A stretch of 64,000 bases of DNA from JALYXI01 sp963716685 (GTDB lineage Bacteria > Acidobacteriota > Terriglobia > Bryobacterales > Bryobacteraceae), in NCBI GenBank assembly GCA_963716685.1, contig CAVQTR010000006.1:62001-126000 (forward strand), given 5' to 3'. Of this stretch, positions 14,919 to 27,513 are shown one piece after another. The translations under genes were made by a program, and so were the position numbers. The notes under the pieces are model-generated. The model saw nothing but the letters and a program-made list of their open reading frames with translations, was not told the DNA's origin and searched no databases. How positions within the stretch are numbered: position 1 is the stretch's first letter; each line of letters begins with the position of its first letter.

Positions 14919-17423
14919 ATGAAAGCGGTGGTTTCGTCCGATCAATCCCTCGTGCGCCGAAGCGGGCTGACTGCTATGAAGAAACACATCAACTGGGCTA
15001 ACGCGTATATCGCAGCCACAATTCTTCTGTCGGCAACTCTGATTGCATTCGCAGTACCGAGGTGGACTTCCGACCAGATTCCGCGGTTCGTTTTCTACTT
15101 CATTGGCGCGATCCTCGCTTCGAACATGAAGGTGCTGCTGCCGGGAATTACGGGGACGATGTCCGTGAACTTCGTGGTGGTGCTGGTAAGCATCATGGAT
15201 CTGAATTTGCCGCAGGTGCTGGCGATCAGCTGCGCCGGGACGGTGGGGCAGGTGCTGTTCCGGTCGAAGTCGCGGCATGTGATGAAACTGCTGTTCAACG
15301 TTTCGAGCACAGCCATCTCCACATCCTGCTGTTATGGCGTTTACCACTCGGCGACCCTTGCGGCGTTCGACCGGAGCACGACGATTCTGCTGCTGTTTGC
15401 GGCGGGAACCCTGTTTCTGGTGAACACCTTTTCGGTCTCCGGGATAATCGCGCTTACCGAGCGGAAGAGTATCTGGGGGGTGTGGAAAGACAGCTTCCTG
15501 TGGACCGGCGCGCACCATCTGGTGGGAGCGGCGCTCGCGGCGCTCTTTCATGTGGAGAACCGGTATCTGGGCTGGGAGGCCGCCGTTCTGACCGTGCCCG
15601 TGGTTTACCTGATGTACCGGTCGTATTCGCTGCATCTGGGGCGACTGGAGATCGCGCGGAAGCATGCGCTGGAGATGGGCGATCTGCACTGGCGAACGAT
15701 CGAAGCGCTGGCGCTGGCGATCGACGCCAAGGACGAGACCACTCACAATCACCTGCTGCGGGTGAAGGTGTATGCGACGGAGATCAGCCGCGAGCTGAAC
15801 CTCTCGCCGACTGAGATGCAGGCGATTCAGGCGGCGGCGCTGCTGCACGACATCGGGAAGCTGGCGGTGCCGGAATACATCATTTCGAAGCCGGGCAAGC
15901 TGACGCCGGAAGAGTTCGAAAAGATGAAGGTTCATCCGGTGGTGGGGGCGGAGATTCTGGAACGCGTGCGCTTCCCATATCCGGTGGTGCCGATTGTGCG
16001 ATCGCATCACGAGAAGTGGAACGGCACCGGCTATCCCTCGGGGCTGAAGGGCGAAGAGATTCCGATTGGGGCGCGGGTGCTGGCGGCGGTGGACTGCCTG
16101 GATGCGCTGGCCTCCGACCGGCAGTACCGGCGTGCGCTGCCCCTCGATGAGGCGATGGCGGTGGTGCGCCGGGAATCCGGGGTCAGTTTCGATCCGACGA
16201 TCGTGGAGATTCTAGGGCGGCGCTACGTGGAACTGGAGCAAATGGCCACGTCGCTGCCGAGCAGCGATGAACCGAAGCTGTCGAAGAATGTCCGGGTTGA
16301 TGCGGGCGGAGGTCCGGCGTCGGGGTACGAGGAATCGCGCAGCACGGCCCCGAATGCGCAGCCGATCGATTTCGTGGTCTCGATCGCGGCGGCGCGGCAG
16401 GAATTTCAGTCGCTGATCAAGGTGATTGAAGAATTGGGAACTTCGCTGAGCGTGGACGAAACGCTGTCGCTGCTGGCGGTACGGCTGAAGCGCATGGTGC
16501 CGCACGATCTGGCGGCGATCTTCGTGCGGAACGGCCACAGTCTTGTGCCGGCTTATGTCAGTGGAGAGGACGCGCGCTGGTTCAACCGGAAGGAGATCGC
16601 CGTGGGCGAGGGGCTGACGGGGTGGGTGGTGGAGAACGGCAAACCCATTATGAACGGGAACCCGATGGTGGAGCCGGGTTATCCCTCGGCAGCGGAAGGC
16701 GGCTCGCTGCGCTCGGCCATTTCCATTCCGCTTGAAGCCAGCGGCAACGTGATTGGGGCGCTGTCTCTCTACAGCACGCAGGTGAATGCCTTTACCAACG
16801 ACCATCTGCGCATCCTGCTGGGCCTGAGTCCCAAGGCGGGGCAGACCCTGGCGAATGCGCTGAAGCACCGGGAAACGGCGGAATCCGCTGCGACGGACGA
16901 CCTGACGAGCCTGCCGAATACGCGGTCACTGCTGTTGTATCTGGAAGAAGAGATCCGGCATGCGGAAAATGGAACGGCACTGGCGGTGATGCTGATCGAT
17001 CTCGACGGCTTTAAGGGAGTGAACGACGAATTCGGCCACCAGCGCGGCGACCGCGTGCTGCGGGCGGTGAGCGCGACGCTGCGGGAGAACTGCCGCGAAT
17101 CGGACTACGTGGCGCGCATTGGCGGCGACGAGTTTGTGATTGTGATGGCGGGAGTTTCCGAGCTCGACCTGCCGAGGAAAGTGCAGACACTGAGCCGCGC
17201 GGTGAGCGAAGCCGGGCTGCAGGAATGCGGCCGGCGAATGCTGGGGATGAGCGCGGGGCTGGCGGTGTTCCCGAACGACGGAATCGACGCGGAGCAGTTG
17301 CTGGCGTGCGCCGATGAGCAGATGTACCGGATGAAAGAAAAACATCACCAGACGCGGCCGGCGTTCCCGGTGATGGCGGAGACCGGGGCCGCGCACGCAG
17401 GCGGCCCGGTGGTCGTCCATTAG
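14919..17423 (+). CDS. Membrane HD-GYP / GAF / GGDEF cyclic-di-GMP turnover protein
   Basis: An 834-residue enzyme with opposing activities. Residues about 25-250 form a membrane sensor of several helices. An HD-GYP phosphodiesterase domain follows (about 255-430): the HD pair is His310-Asp311 in LLHDIGKLAVPEYI, followed by HHEKWNGTGYPSGLKG. A GAF domain covers about 490-650. A GGDEF diguanylate cyclase domain closes it, with DLTSLPNTRSLL and GGDEF at 735-739; an RESD inhibitory (I-) site lies five residues before it. All metal and catalytic motifs look intact in both domains. ATG 14976 is in frame and starts directly before the first helix, so it may be the true start. Confidence 0.93.
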   Translation: MKAVVSSDQSLVRRSGLTAMKKHINWANAYIAATILLSATLIAFAVPRWTSDQIPRFVFYFIGAILASNMKVLLPGITGTMSVNFVVVLVSIMDLNLPQVLAISCAGTVGQVLFRSKSRHVMKLLFNVSSTAISTSCCYGVYHSATLAAFDRSTTILLLFAAGTLFLVNTFSVSGIIALTERKSIWGVWKDSFLWTGAHHLVGAALAALFHVENRYLGWEAAVLTVPVVYLMYRSYSLHLGRLEIARKHALEMGDLHWRTIEALALAIDAKDETTHNHLLRVKVYATEISRELNLSPTEMQAIQAAALLHDIGKLAVPEYIISKPGKLTPEEFEKMKVHPVVGAEILERVRFPYPVVPIVRSHHEKWNGTGYPSGLKGEEIPIGARVLAAVDCLDALASDRQYRRALPLDEAMAVVRRESGVSFDPTIVEILGRRYVELEQMATSLPSSDEPKLSKNVRVDAGGGPASGYEESRSTAPNAQPIDFVVSIAAARQEFQSLIKVIEELGTSLSVDETLSLLAVRLKRMVPHDLAAIFVRNGHSLVPAYVSGEDARWFNRKEIAVGEGLTGWVVENGKPIMNGNPMVEPGYPSAAEGGSLRSAISIPLEASGNVIGALSLYSTQVNAFTNDHLRILLGLSPKAGQTLANALKHRETAESAATDDLTSLPNTRSLLLYLEEEIRHAENGTALAVMLIDLDGFKGVNDEFGHQRGDRVLRAVSATLRENCRESDYVARIGGDEFVIVMAGVSELDLPRKVQTLSRAVSEAGLQECGRRMLGMSAGLAVFPNDGIDAEQLLACADEQMYRMKEKHHQTRPAFPVMAETGAAHAGGPVVVH

Positions 17424-17426
17424 CCG

Positions 17427-18975
<1,549 letters not shown>

Positions 18976-19569
18976 ATTTCCCTCACTCCCCGGCCGGTTA
19001 CGGCCGAGAACGGCAGCGGGTCCGGGCGAAATCTTTTGAATGGCCGCCAGTCCACGCTGTTGTTCTGCTTGATTCAATTTATCCATCTTGGTCACGATGA
19101 CCAGGTATGGCCGGGTTTGTGATTCCAGCCATTCCTTTAATACAAGATCCTTTTCCATCCAGCCCCGCCGGGCATCCAGCACCAGAAAACACAGGCGGAG
19201 GGTTCCCGCTCGCGCAGATAGGTTTCGATCAGTTCTTTCCACTGGTCCTGAAGCCCTTGCGGAACTCTGGCGTACCCGTAGCCGGGCAGATCGACGAAAT
19301 AGCGGCGCCGTTCGACCCGATAAAAGTTGATGGTCTGCGTGCGTCCCGGCGTGCTGCTGGTGAACGCCAACCGCTTTTGGCCAATCAGTGCATTCAGCAG
19401 GCTGGATTTGCCGACGTTACTTCGTCCTAGAAATGCAACTTCGGGCAGCCCGTCCGCCGGAAACTGCTCCGGCTTGTTGGCGCTGACTACAAACTCCGCT
19501 TCCAAGATTTTACAACAGGAGGGACACGGTTGAGCGCGCCCCTCCCGCTGCCTGACATTACCGGGCCGC

Positions 19570-21990
19570 TCAATGCGCCCGTTTTTCTTCGACGGGCATC
19601 ATGTAATCCATCGCGGTGGGCGCCGGAAGCGGCAACGCGATCAATTCCCGCTCCAGCGCAATTTTCAGAACTTCGTCCATGTTTTCTACGAAATGAAGTT
19701 TCATGACGTTGCGAATATTTTCCGGAATATCCGGCAGATCCTTCTCGTTGTCTTTCGGCATGATGGCTTCGTTGATGCCATGCCGGTGTGCCGCCAGAAG
19801 CTTTTCCTTCAAGTCCGCCGATGGGGAGAACCTTGCCGCGCAGGGTGATTTCGCCGGTCATGGCAACGTCGCCGCGCACCGGGATGTTGGTGAGCGCGCT
19901 GCAGATGGTGGTGGCCATGGTGATACCCGCGGAAGGCCCGTCTTTCGGAATCGCGCCTTCGGGGATATGCAGGTGGATATCGAGATTGCGATAGAAATCG
20001 CGCGGAAGACCCAGCTGATGCGCCCGCGAGCGGACATAGCTCATGGCGGCCTGAGCGGATTCCTGCATCACGTCGCCGAGTTTTCCGGTAACGGTGAGCT
20101 TGCCCTTGCCTTCCATCAGCGTGGCTTCGGTGGTGAGAATCTGGCCGCCCACTTCGGTCCAGGCGAGGCCGGTGGCGGCGCCGATTTCGTTCTTCTTCTC
20201 GGCCTGCAGATCGCGGAACTTCGCGGGACCAAGCAGTTCGGTCAGCTTATCGGCTGTCGACAATGACCGGAGCAGCGGGTTTTTCCTTCGCGCCCTGCGC
20301 GGTGACCACGTTGCGCGCCACCTTGCGGCAGACATTGCCGACTTCGCGCTCCAGATTGCGGACGCCGGCTTCGCGCGTGTAGTACTGGATCAGGCCAGCG
20401 ATGCCTTCGTCCTTGAACTCGATCTCTTTGTCAGTGAGGCCGGTCTGCTCCATCTGCTTGCGCACCAGGAAGCGCTTGGCGATTTCCAGCTTTTCGAGTT
20501 CGGTGTAGCCGGAGAGGCGGATCACTTCCATGCGGTCCTGCAGAGCCGCCGGAATGGTGTGCAGCACGTTCGCGGTGGCGATGAAGAACACCTGGCTGAG
20601 ATCGTATTCGACGTCCAGATAGTGATCCACGAACATGAAATTCTGTTCGGGATCGAGAACTTCGAGCAGCGCCGAAGAAGGATCGCCGCGGAAATCCATC
20701 GCCATCTTGTCGATTTCGTCCAGCATGAAGACCGGATTCCGGGTCCCCGCCTTCTTCATCATCTGGATGACCTGGCCGGGCAGCGCGCCGATGTAGGTAC
20801 GGCGGTGGCCGCGAACTTCGGCTTCGTCGCGCACGCCGCCGAGCGACATGCGGACGAACTTGCGGCCGGTTGCCTTCGCGACGGACATGCCGAGCGAAGT
20901 TTTGCCCACGCCCGGAGGTCCGACGAAGCAAAGAATGGAGCCCTTCGGGATTCTTGACCAGGCGGCGCACCGCGAGGAATTCGAGGATGCGGTCCTTGAT
21001 CTTTTCGAGGCCGTAGTGATCGGATTCGAGCACCTGCTCGGCGAACGTTGAGATCGCGGATTTCCTTGGACTTCTTCTTCCACGGCACCGCCAGCAGCCA
21101 GTCGAGGTAGTTGCGCGAAACCGTGGATTCGGCCGACATGGGCGGCATGTTTTCCAGCCGCTTCAACTCCGCCATGGCCTTCTCGAGCGCGTCCTTGGTC
21201 ATGCCGGCGGTCTCGATGCGCTTCTTCAGCTCATCGATTTCGCTCTTTTCGCCGCGGCCCAGTTCCTTCTGGATCGCCTTGATCTTCTCGTTGAGGTAAT
21301 ACTCTTTTTGCGCCTTTTCCATCTGGCGCTTCACGCGGCCCTGGATGGTGCGGTCGACATTGAGCTTCTCGATTTCGATGTCGAGCATCTCGGCGACGCG
21401 GGTCAGCCGGTCGATGGGATCGAAAATTTCGAGCAGTTCCTGCTTCTCTTCGATGGTGAGCTGCAGGTTGGCGCCAACGGTATCGGAAAGCTTGCCGGGA
21501 TCGTCCACGCGGATGGCCGCGATCATGGTTTCGTAATTCAGGTTCTGGCTGAGCTTGACGTACTGCTCGAACAGGGTGGTGACGCGGCCGACGCAGCGCT
21601 TCGAGCTGCGGGCCGGGCTCAATCTTGTAATTGAAGGTGCGCACTACGGCGCGGAAAAACCCTTCGTCGTCGGTAACGGAAACAACTTTGGCGCGCTCCA
21701 CGCCTTCGACCAGGACCTTGATATTGCCGTCCGGCAGTTTCAGGCTCTGAACGATATTGACCACGGTGCCGACGTTGTAGATTTCGTTCGGGCGACGGTT
21801 CATCGATGGAAGCGTCATGCTGGGTGGCAAGGAAGATCTGCTTGCCGCCGGCCATGGCTTCTTCGAGCGCGCGCACGCTCGATTCGCGGCCCACCACGAA
21901 CGGCGTCATCATATACGGAAAGATGACGACGTCCCGGATGGGCATCATCGGCAAGCGTTTGGTGTCGGATTTTTCTTTAGAGGTAAGCAT
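19570..21990 (-). CDS. lon: ATP-dependent protease Lon (six frameshifts)
   Basis: AAA+ serine protease for misfolded and regulatory proteins. All parts are present and in order but spread over frames: N-domain (LPMMPIRDVVIFPYMMTPFV), coiled coil (QMEKAQKEYYLNEKIKAIQK), Walker A GPPGVGKTS, Walker B FMLDEIDKMAMDF, catalytic Ser in PKDGPSAGITMA and the segment with the catalytic Lys (LKEKLLAAHRHGINEAI). Frame changes fall near 21795, 21590, 21046, 20947, 20253 and 19811. Each is explained by a single extra base compared with the expected codons. The corrected length is about 805 residues, normal for bacterial Lon. Start ATG 21990. Sequence error is much more likely than gene death. Confidence 0.9.
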
Positions 21991-22050
21991 TGAGTATTCA
22001 AGATAACGGGGGAGGGATCCAAACTGCAAAGAGCGCAAGCGCCCGGACGT

Positions 22051-23338
<1,288 letters not shown>

Positions 23339-23451
23339 GCGTTTTCTCCTTCAACACGGCTGATGAAACAGATCCAATTGTGCGTGTATCCCAAACCGAG
23401 ACTCTGCTTCATTATGACGCGAACCGCACCTTTTATCAACGATCCGCCGCG

Positions 23452-24765
23452 TTATCCGGCATCGGCCGGATGCTCTTCGAGTGCCGGGGTTTCGGGGGTC
23501 GCTTCCATGGGCTGCACCTTCTCGGCGTTGTCGAAGAGAAACTGCAGCGTCTTCTCGGTCTGAATGTGGTTCACGATGCGATTCACCGTGCCGTCTTCCT
23601 CAAGCTTGGGCCGCGCGACCACGACCGGCTCCCGGCGCTGGCGCGCGAGCCGCTCCACTTCTCGGTCCACTTCATCTTTGGTGGCGTGAATGTCTTCCTT
23701 CTCGGCCACTTTGCCCAGCAGCAGGGAAGCCTTCACCTCACGCAGAGCCGGCTCGCGCTGCGCGGTCTTGATCTTTTCCCAGTCGAGGTTCAGCGACTTC
23801 AAATCGACGCCCTGCTCCGACATGCTGCGCAGGCTCTGCTCGGTGCGGTTGCGGACCTGATTGTCAATGAAGACTTCTGGCACGGGGAACTCGTTGGCAT
23901 CCACCATGGCGTCGACCAGTTTGTCTTTGGCGACGCGCTGGGCTTCCTGCTGTTTCTGGAGGAAGATGCCCTTGCGGATGGATTCGCGGAGTTCATCGAG
24001 AGTCCGGAAATCACCCAGATCCTGCGCGAACTCATCGTTCAGCTCCGGCAGTTCCTTGCGCCGGACGCCTTTGACGGCGGCGCGGAAGCGAACCGTGCGA
24101 CCGGAGAGTCCGGTCTGGCCGTGTTCCTCGGGATAGTTGACGTCGAACTCTTTTTCCTCGCCGGGGGACATGCCGCGGAGGGCGTCGCTGAAGCCTTCGA
24201 GGGTATCGGCGCCGCCTACTTCGATGGTGGTCTCGTCGGATTTCACCGGCTGAGCTGTTCCGCTGACGCTCTCGAGCGAGATGGCGGCGAAATCGCCGTC
24301 AACAAGAGGCCGCGGCTCCTCATTCACGAACGTGGCTTTGTCTTTGCGGATTTGTTCGATGCGTTCATCGACGGCGGTGCCGGAGACTTCGGGCTCCTCG
24401 TAGGGCACCGTGAGGCCGCGATAATTCTGGATCTCAAATTCGGGGAAGACCTCGAACTCGGCCTTGAAGCGCAGCGGCTGGCCGGCATGGAAGTGAACGT
24501 CGGAGATGGCAGGCTGGCCGACGACGCTCAGATTTTCGCGCTTGACTTCCGCGTCGAGAAACTTCGGGATGACGGATTCGAGCACCTGCTGCCGCACATC
24601 GCTTTCGAAGTGGCGGCGAATCATGCTGGCGGGCGCCTTTCCGGGACGAAAGCCGGGGATGCGGGCGCGCTTCTGGATGCCGGCAACGGCCTTTGCCGAC
24701 TCCTCCTCAATGGCCTCGGCAGGCACACTGATCTCTAACGAATGCTTACAACCTTCTACCAACAA
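23452..24765 (-). CDS. tig: Trigger factor, ribosome-associated chaperone and prolyl isomerase
   Basis: A 437-residue protein, intact. The N-terminal ribosome-binding domain has the signature ARIPGFRPGKAPASMI (about residues 33-48). An FKBP-type PPIase domain occupies about residues 155-250 (DGDFAAISLES, EEKEFDVNYPEEHG). The C-terminal helical arms hold the substrate cradle. The tail is enriched in Ala/Glu/Pro. It lies upstream of clpX, transcribed the same way. In contrast to the next 4-5 kb, its reading frame has no indels, so the frameshift cluster ends sharply at clpX. Confidence 0.95.
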   Translation of the reverse strand: MLVEGCKHSLEISVPAEAIEEESAKAVAGIQKRARIPGFRPGKAPASMIRRHFESDVRQQVLESVIPKFLDAEVKRENLSVVGQPAISDVHFHAGQPLRFKAEFEVFPEFEIQNYRGLTVPYEEPEVSGTAVDERIEQIRKDKATFVNEEPRPLVDGDFAAISLESVSGTAQPVKSDETTIEVGGADTLEGFSDALRGMSPGEEKEFDVNYPEEHGQTGLSGRTVRFRAAVKGVRRKELPELNDEFAQDLGDFRTLDELRESIRKGIFLQKQQEAQRVAKDKLVDAMVDANEFPVPEVFIDNQVRNRTEQSLRSMSEQGVDLKSLNLDWEKIKTAQREPALREVKASLLLGKVAEKEDIHATKDEVDREVERLARQRREPVVVARPKLEEDGTVNRIVNHIQTEKTLQFLFDNAEKVQPMEATPETPALEEHPADAG

Positions 24766-24816
24766 TGAATTTACCTCGGAAAAGTGAAGACTAAGACTCA
24801 GGATAGCACCGGCGGT

Positions 24817-25557
24817 TTAGAGCGTCCGCAGGTGAAATCCGCCGTCGACATTGAGAATCTGGCCGGTGGAATAGTCGAGGCGGCCATCGGCAATGGCGCG
24901 GACGCAGCCGGCGATATCCCCGGGCTCGCCCATGCGGCGCTGCGGCAGGAGTCCGCCGGCGATGCGCTCTTCGTAGACGCCTTCCACTTTGGCGATCATG
25001 TCGGTGCGGATGATGCCGGGGCGAATTTCGAACACGGTGATGCCCTGCGCGGCGAGGCGCGCGGCCCAGAGCGACACGGACATGCTGAGGCCCGCTTTCG
25101 AGATGCAGTACTCGGCGCGGTTGACCGAAGCCGTGTAGGCGGAAATGGAGGTGACGAAGACGATGCGGCCGGAACCCTGTTCGGTCATCCAGCGGGCGGC
25201 CAGCTGGGTGAGGAAGTGGGGACCTTTCAAATTGACGTTGATCAGTTCATCGAAACTGTCTTCGGTCGATTCGAGAATATCGCGGCGCTCGCGCGGGGCC
25301 ATGCCGGCGTTGTTAACCAGCAGATCGAGACGACCGAAGCGTTCGCGCGTGTGAGCGATCAAGGCAGCGCGGTCGGGCGCGCTGCCGACGTCGCAGGGGA
25401 AGATGTCGCACCCGCATTCGGCGCGAAGCGATTCCGCGGCGTCGAGACGGCCACGGTAAGTGGCGACGACATCGTGGGTACGGGCTAATTCGAGGGCGAT
25501 GCCACGGCCGATGCCGCGGCTCGCGCCGGTTATGACGGCGACTGGCTTGGGTGTCAG
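24817..25557 (-). CDS. Short-chain dehydrogenase/reductase with apparent CTG start
   Basis: A 246-residue SDR. The cofactor-binding motif is ITGASRGIG just after the N-terminal strand KPVAV. NNAG lies in RLDLLVNNAGMAPRE, and the catalytic Ser/Tyr/Lys in FVTSISAYTASVNRAEYCISK. The C-terminal TGQILNVDGGFHL is standard. The first ATG/GTG/TTG in frame would be about 65 residues downstream and would remove the Rossmann motif. No such codon exists between the upstream in-frame stop and the motif. A CTG at 25557 follows an AAGGA ribosome-binding site by seven bases and overlaps nothing, so it is taken as the start. The gene follows the glycine-zipper gene closely, as in an operon. Confidence 0.85.
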   Translation of the reverse strand: MTPKPVAVITGASRGIGRGIALELARTHDVVATYRGRLDAAESLRAECGCDIFPCDVGSAPDRAALIAHTRERFGRLDLLVNNAGMAPRERRDILESTEDSFDELINVNLKGPHFLTQLAARWMTEQGSGRIVFVTSISAYTASVNRAEYCISKAGLSMSVSLWAARLAAQGITVFEIRPGIIRTDMIAKVEGVYEERIAGGLLPQRRMGEPGDIAGCVRAIADGRLDYSTGQILNVDGGFHLRTL

Positions 25558-25567
25558 GCGGCTGTCC

Positions 25568-26539
25568 TTAGATGCGTGCCGAGGAGGAAAGAGTAAAGAT
25601 CAGGCGGGTTTCAGAGGGAACCCGGACGCGCTGCGCCTTGCTGATTTCCTCGGCTCCGGTACCGGCCGCGGCTCCCGAGCCGGCGCCGATAGCCGCGCCG
25701 CGTCCACCGCCGGCGATTCCGCCGATGATGGCTCCGAGAACGGCTCCGCCGCCGATCACCCCACCGCTGCGCGCGCCGCGCGAGGTGCTCTCGCGAACGA
25801 TGTCCTGGGTGTTGAGGTCGACCATGCGGTCACCCACCATTACGGAGGAGAGAACCAGCTTCAAAACCGTTTTGCCGGTGATTTTGCCGGACTTATCATC
25901 CTGCACCAGTTTGGCGAAGGCGCTGGCGCCTTTCTGAATGACGACCTGATTGTTGACGTAGACGGCTTCATCCACGCTGGCATGGAAGGTATCTCCGCTA
26001 TGCGACGTCTGCGAGTCCACGGCATCGATCATGCGGACGGTGATCTGGGTTCCGGCGGGGATTTCGAGGCCGGCCGGATTGGACGAGCCGTCGCCGGAAC
26101 CGGAACTGCGCGCCGTAGCGGCAGTGGAGGAAGACGACTGGTCGGCATCGGGCCGCATCAGGATCGGACGTTCGGGATCGGGATCGGAGCTGCCGCTGCG
26201 CCGCAGAACCGGACGATCGGGGTCGCTGTTCGAAGCGCTGGCGGAGGAACTGGGAGAGGCGCGCCGCAGAGTGGGCCGGTCTTCTGAGGAACTGCCAGAA
26301 GAGTTGCCGGCCATGGGACGCGATGAACCGCCGCTGCCGCCAAATTGCACTCCGGCCACGCTTTCAATGGAAAACGACTGGACGCCATCGCCGACGGCCA
26401 TGCGAATGGTGCGCGCGGTTCCGCCCAGATAGGTTCCTTCCACCACTGTGCCGTTCTTGAGAGTGAGCGTGTCGGCAAGGGCAACGGACGCCAGAGTCAG
26501 CGTAAGTCCCACGAATCCCGCGATACGAAATCTGCCCAT
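25568..26539 (-). CDS. Secreted protein with RPxLRR repeats and a glycine zipper
   Basis: A 323-residue protein. The signal peptide is about residues 1-22 (ending SVALA), followed by a small beta segment DTLTLKNGTVVEGTYLGG. A Ser-rich low-complexity region holds three similar repeats (DRPTLRR, DRPVLRR, ERPILMR). The C-terminal half has EIPAGTQITVRMIDAVDS and HSGDTFHASVDEAVYVNNQV, then a strongly hydrophobic glycine zipper (GGAVLGAIIGGIAGGGRGAA). Such proteins are common in Acidobacteria; an envelope-associated role is inferred. Start ATG 26539 has GAGGA upstream; the longer frame to 26827 is rejected because it would bury the signal peptide. Confidence 0.78.
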   Translation of the reverse strand: MGRFRIAGFVGLTLTLASVALADTLTLKNGTVVEGTYLGGTARTIRMAVGDGVQSFSIESVAGVQFGGSGGSSRPMAGNSSGSSSEDRPTLRRASPSSSASASNSDPDRPVLRRSGSSDPDPERPILMRPDADQSSSSTAATARSSGSGDGSSNPAGLEIPAGTQITVRMIDAVDSQTSHSGDTFHASVDEAVYVNNQVVIQKGASAFAKLVQDDKSGKITGKTVLKLVLSSVMVGDRMVDLNTQDIVRESTSRGARSGGVIGGGAVLGAIIGGIAGGGRGAAIGAGSGAAAGTGAEEISKAQRVRVPSETRLIFTLSSSARI

Positions 26540-26550
26540 AGTTATCCTCG

Positions 26551-26558
26551 ATTGTATA
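26551..26558 (-). promoter_or_regulatory. -10 region (TATACAAT) of the glycine-zipper gene
   Basis: On the minus strand, GGCTATACAATCGAGGATAACT precedes the ATG at 26539 by 11 bases, with the GAGGA ribosome-binding site in between. The leader would be very short. A -35 is not evident. Confidence 0.35.
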
Positions 26559-26586
26559 GCCCGGATGCCAGATGGACGGCTGATAT

Positions 26587-27459
26587 CTATGCAGGGTTGC
26601 GGGTTTTGAGGGCGGGCAGCAGCTGGCGCGCGATGCTCCGGCCTTTTTCGAGCGCCTGTTCGTAAGCGGTACGGCGCTCCGATCGGTGAAGATCGCCGCC
26701 TGTGCGGTGGATGCGTTCGAGGCTCAGGCCGACGACGTAGGTTCCGGCGAAAGCGACCGCGGCCTTGGGGATGAGCCCGCCGCCGAGCGGAATTTTGCCG
26801 ATCAGTTCCCGCGCGATGGCGCGCCATCCGAAGGCAGCGGCCACGATGGAGGCCAGTTCGCCCTTCTGTTCCCCGTAGCCCACAGTCTTACCATTCGCGG
26901 CGGCGATGAGAAACGCCATCCGGACCTGATTAATGGTGAGGAAGGCGGTATCGGTGGCGAACTCGCCCACGGCCCAGGGCAGCTCAAGGATATTCGGCAC
27001 GACGTTGGGAAGCGCCGTGACGAGCGAGAACAGGGCGTTTTCCTTGGAGGTTCGCTGGATGATACGGTTCACCACGGGCTGGCGGAAGGAAAGGAAGTGG
27101 CGAGCAAGGGGTATTTCAAGGTCCTGCAGCCCGTCGAGAACGGCGCAGATGGTTCCGTCGGGATCACTGGGGCGGAAGGTGTAAGCATCGTTCGGACAGA
27201 CCATGCCCTGTTCGCACAGCACGAGATCGTAAGTTCCGGGGGCGTAGGAGCTGTTGATGCGGTTGAGCGCTGCGAAGCCGCCGAATGTCAGGGTGCGGTT
27301 TTCGGGCACAGGAGCAAGGAAGCTCTCCATTTCCTGATAGCCCGCTTCCCCGCTGGCGACCAGCCCGACGGACAGGGGCCGCTCGGTTAGCCGGCGAACG
27401 TCATTGGGGTTCAGATGGGCGATGGCGGACTTTACGTCTTTGATCAGGTTGAGAGACAT
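26587..27459 (-). CDS. DUF697 (YcjF-like) protein
   Basis: A 290-residue protein. The N-terminal half resembles a nucleotide-binding or regulatory fold without a P-loop (RPLSVGLVASGEAGYQEMES). The C-terminal half matches DUF697: LPNVVPNILELPWAVGEFAT, FLTINQVRMAFLIAAANGK, then the helical hairpin AFGWRAIARELIGKIP with GGGLIPKAAVAFAGTYVVG. The two glycine-rich hydrophobic segments probably insert in or bind the membrane. DUF697 domains often accompany Era/Obg-like GTPases, but no GTPase partner is adjacent. Function unknown. Confidence 0.75.
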   Translation of the reverse strand: MSLNLIKDVKSAIAHLNPNDVRRLTERPLSVGLVASGEAGYQEMESFLAPVPENRTLTFGGFAALNRINSSYAPGTYDLVLCEQGMVCPNDAYTFRPSDPDGTICAVLDGLQDLEIPLARHFLSFRQPVVNRIIQRTSKENALFSLVTALPNVVPNILELPWAVGEFATDTAFLTINQVRMAFLIAAANGKTVGYGEQKGELASIVAAAFGWRAIARELIGKIPLGGGLIPKAAVAFAGTYVVGLSLERIHRTGGDLHRSERRTAYEQALEKGRSIARQLLPALKTRNPA

Positions 27460-27513
27460 CGGCGATTTACCGTCCCCATCTTACATGGCATCCCGAGTGC
27501 CACTTTGTGGGAA

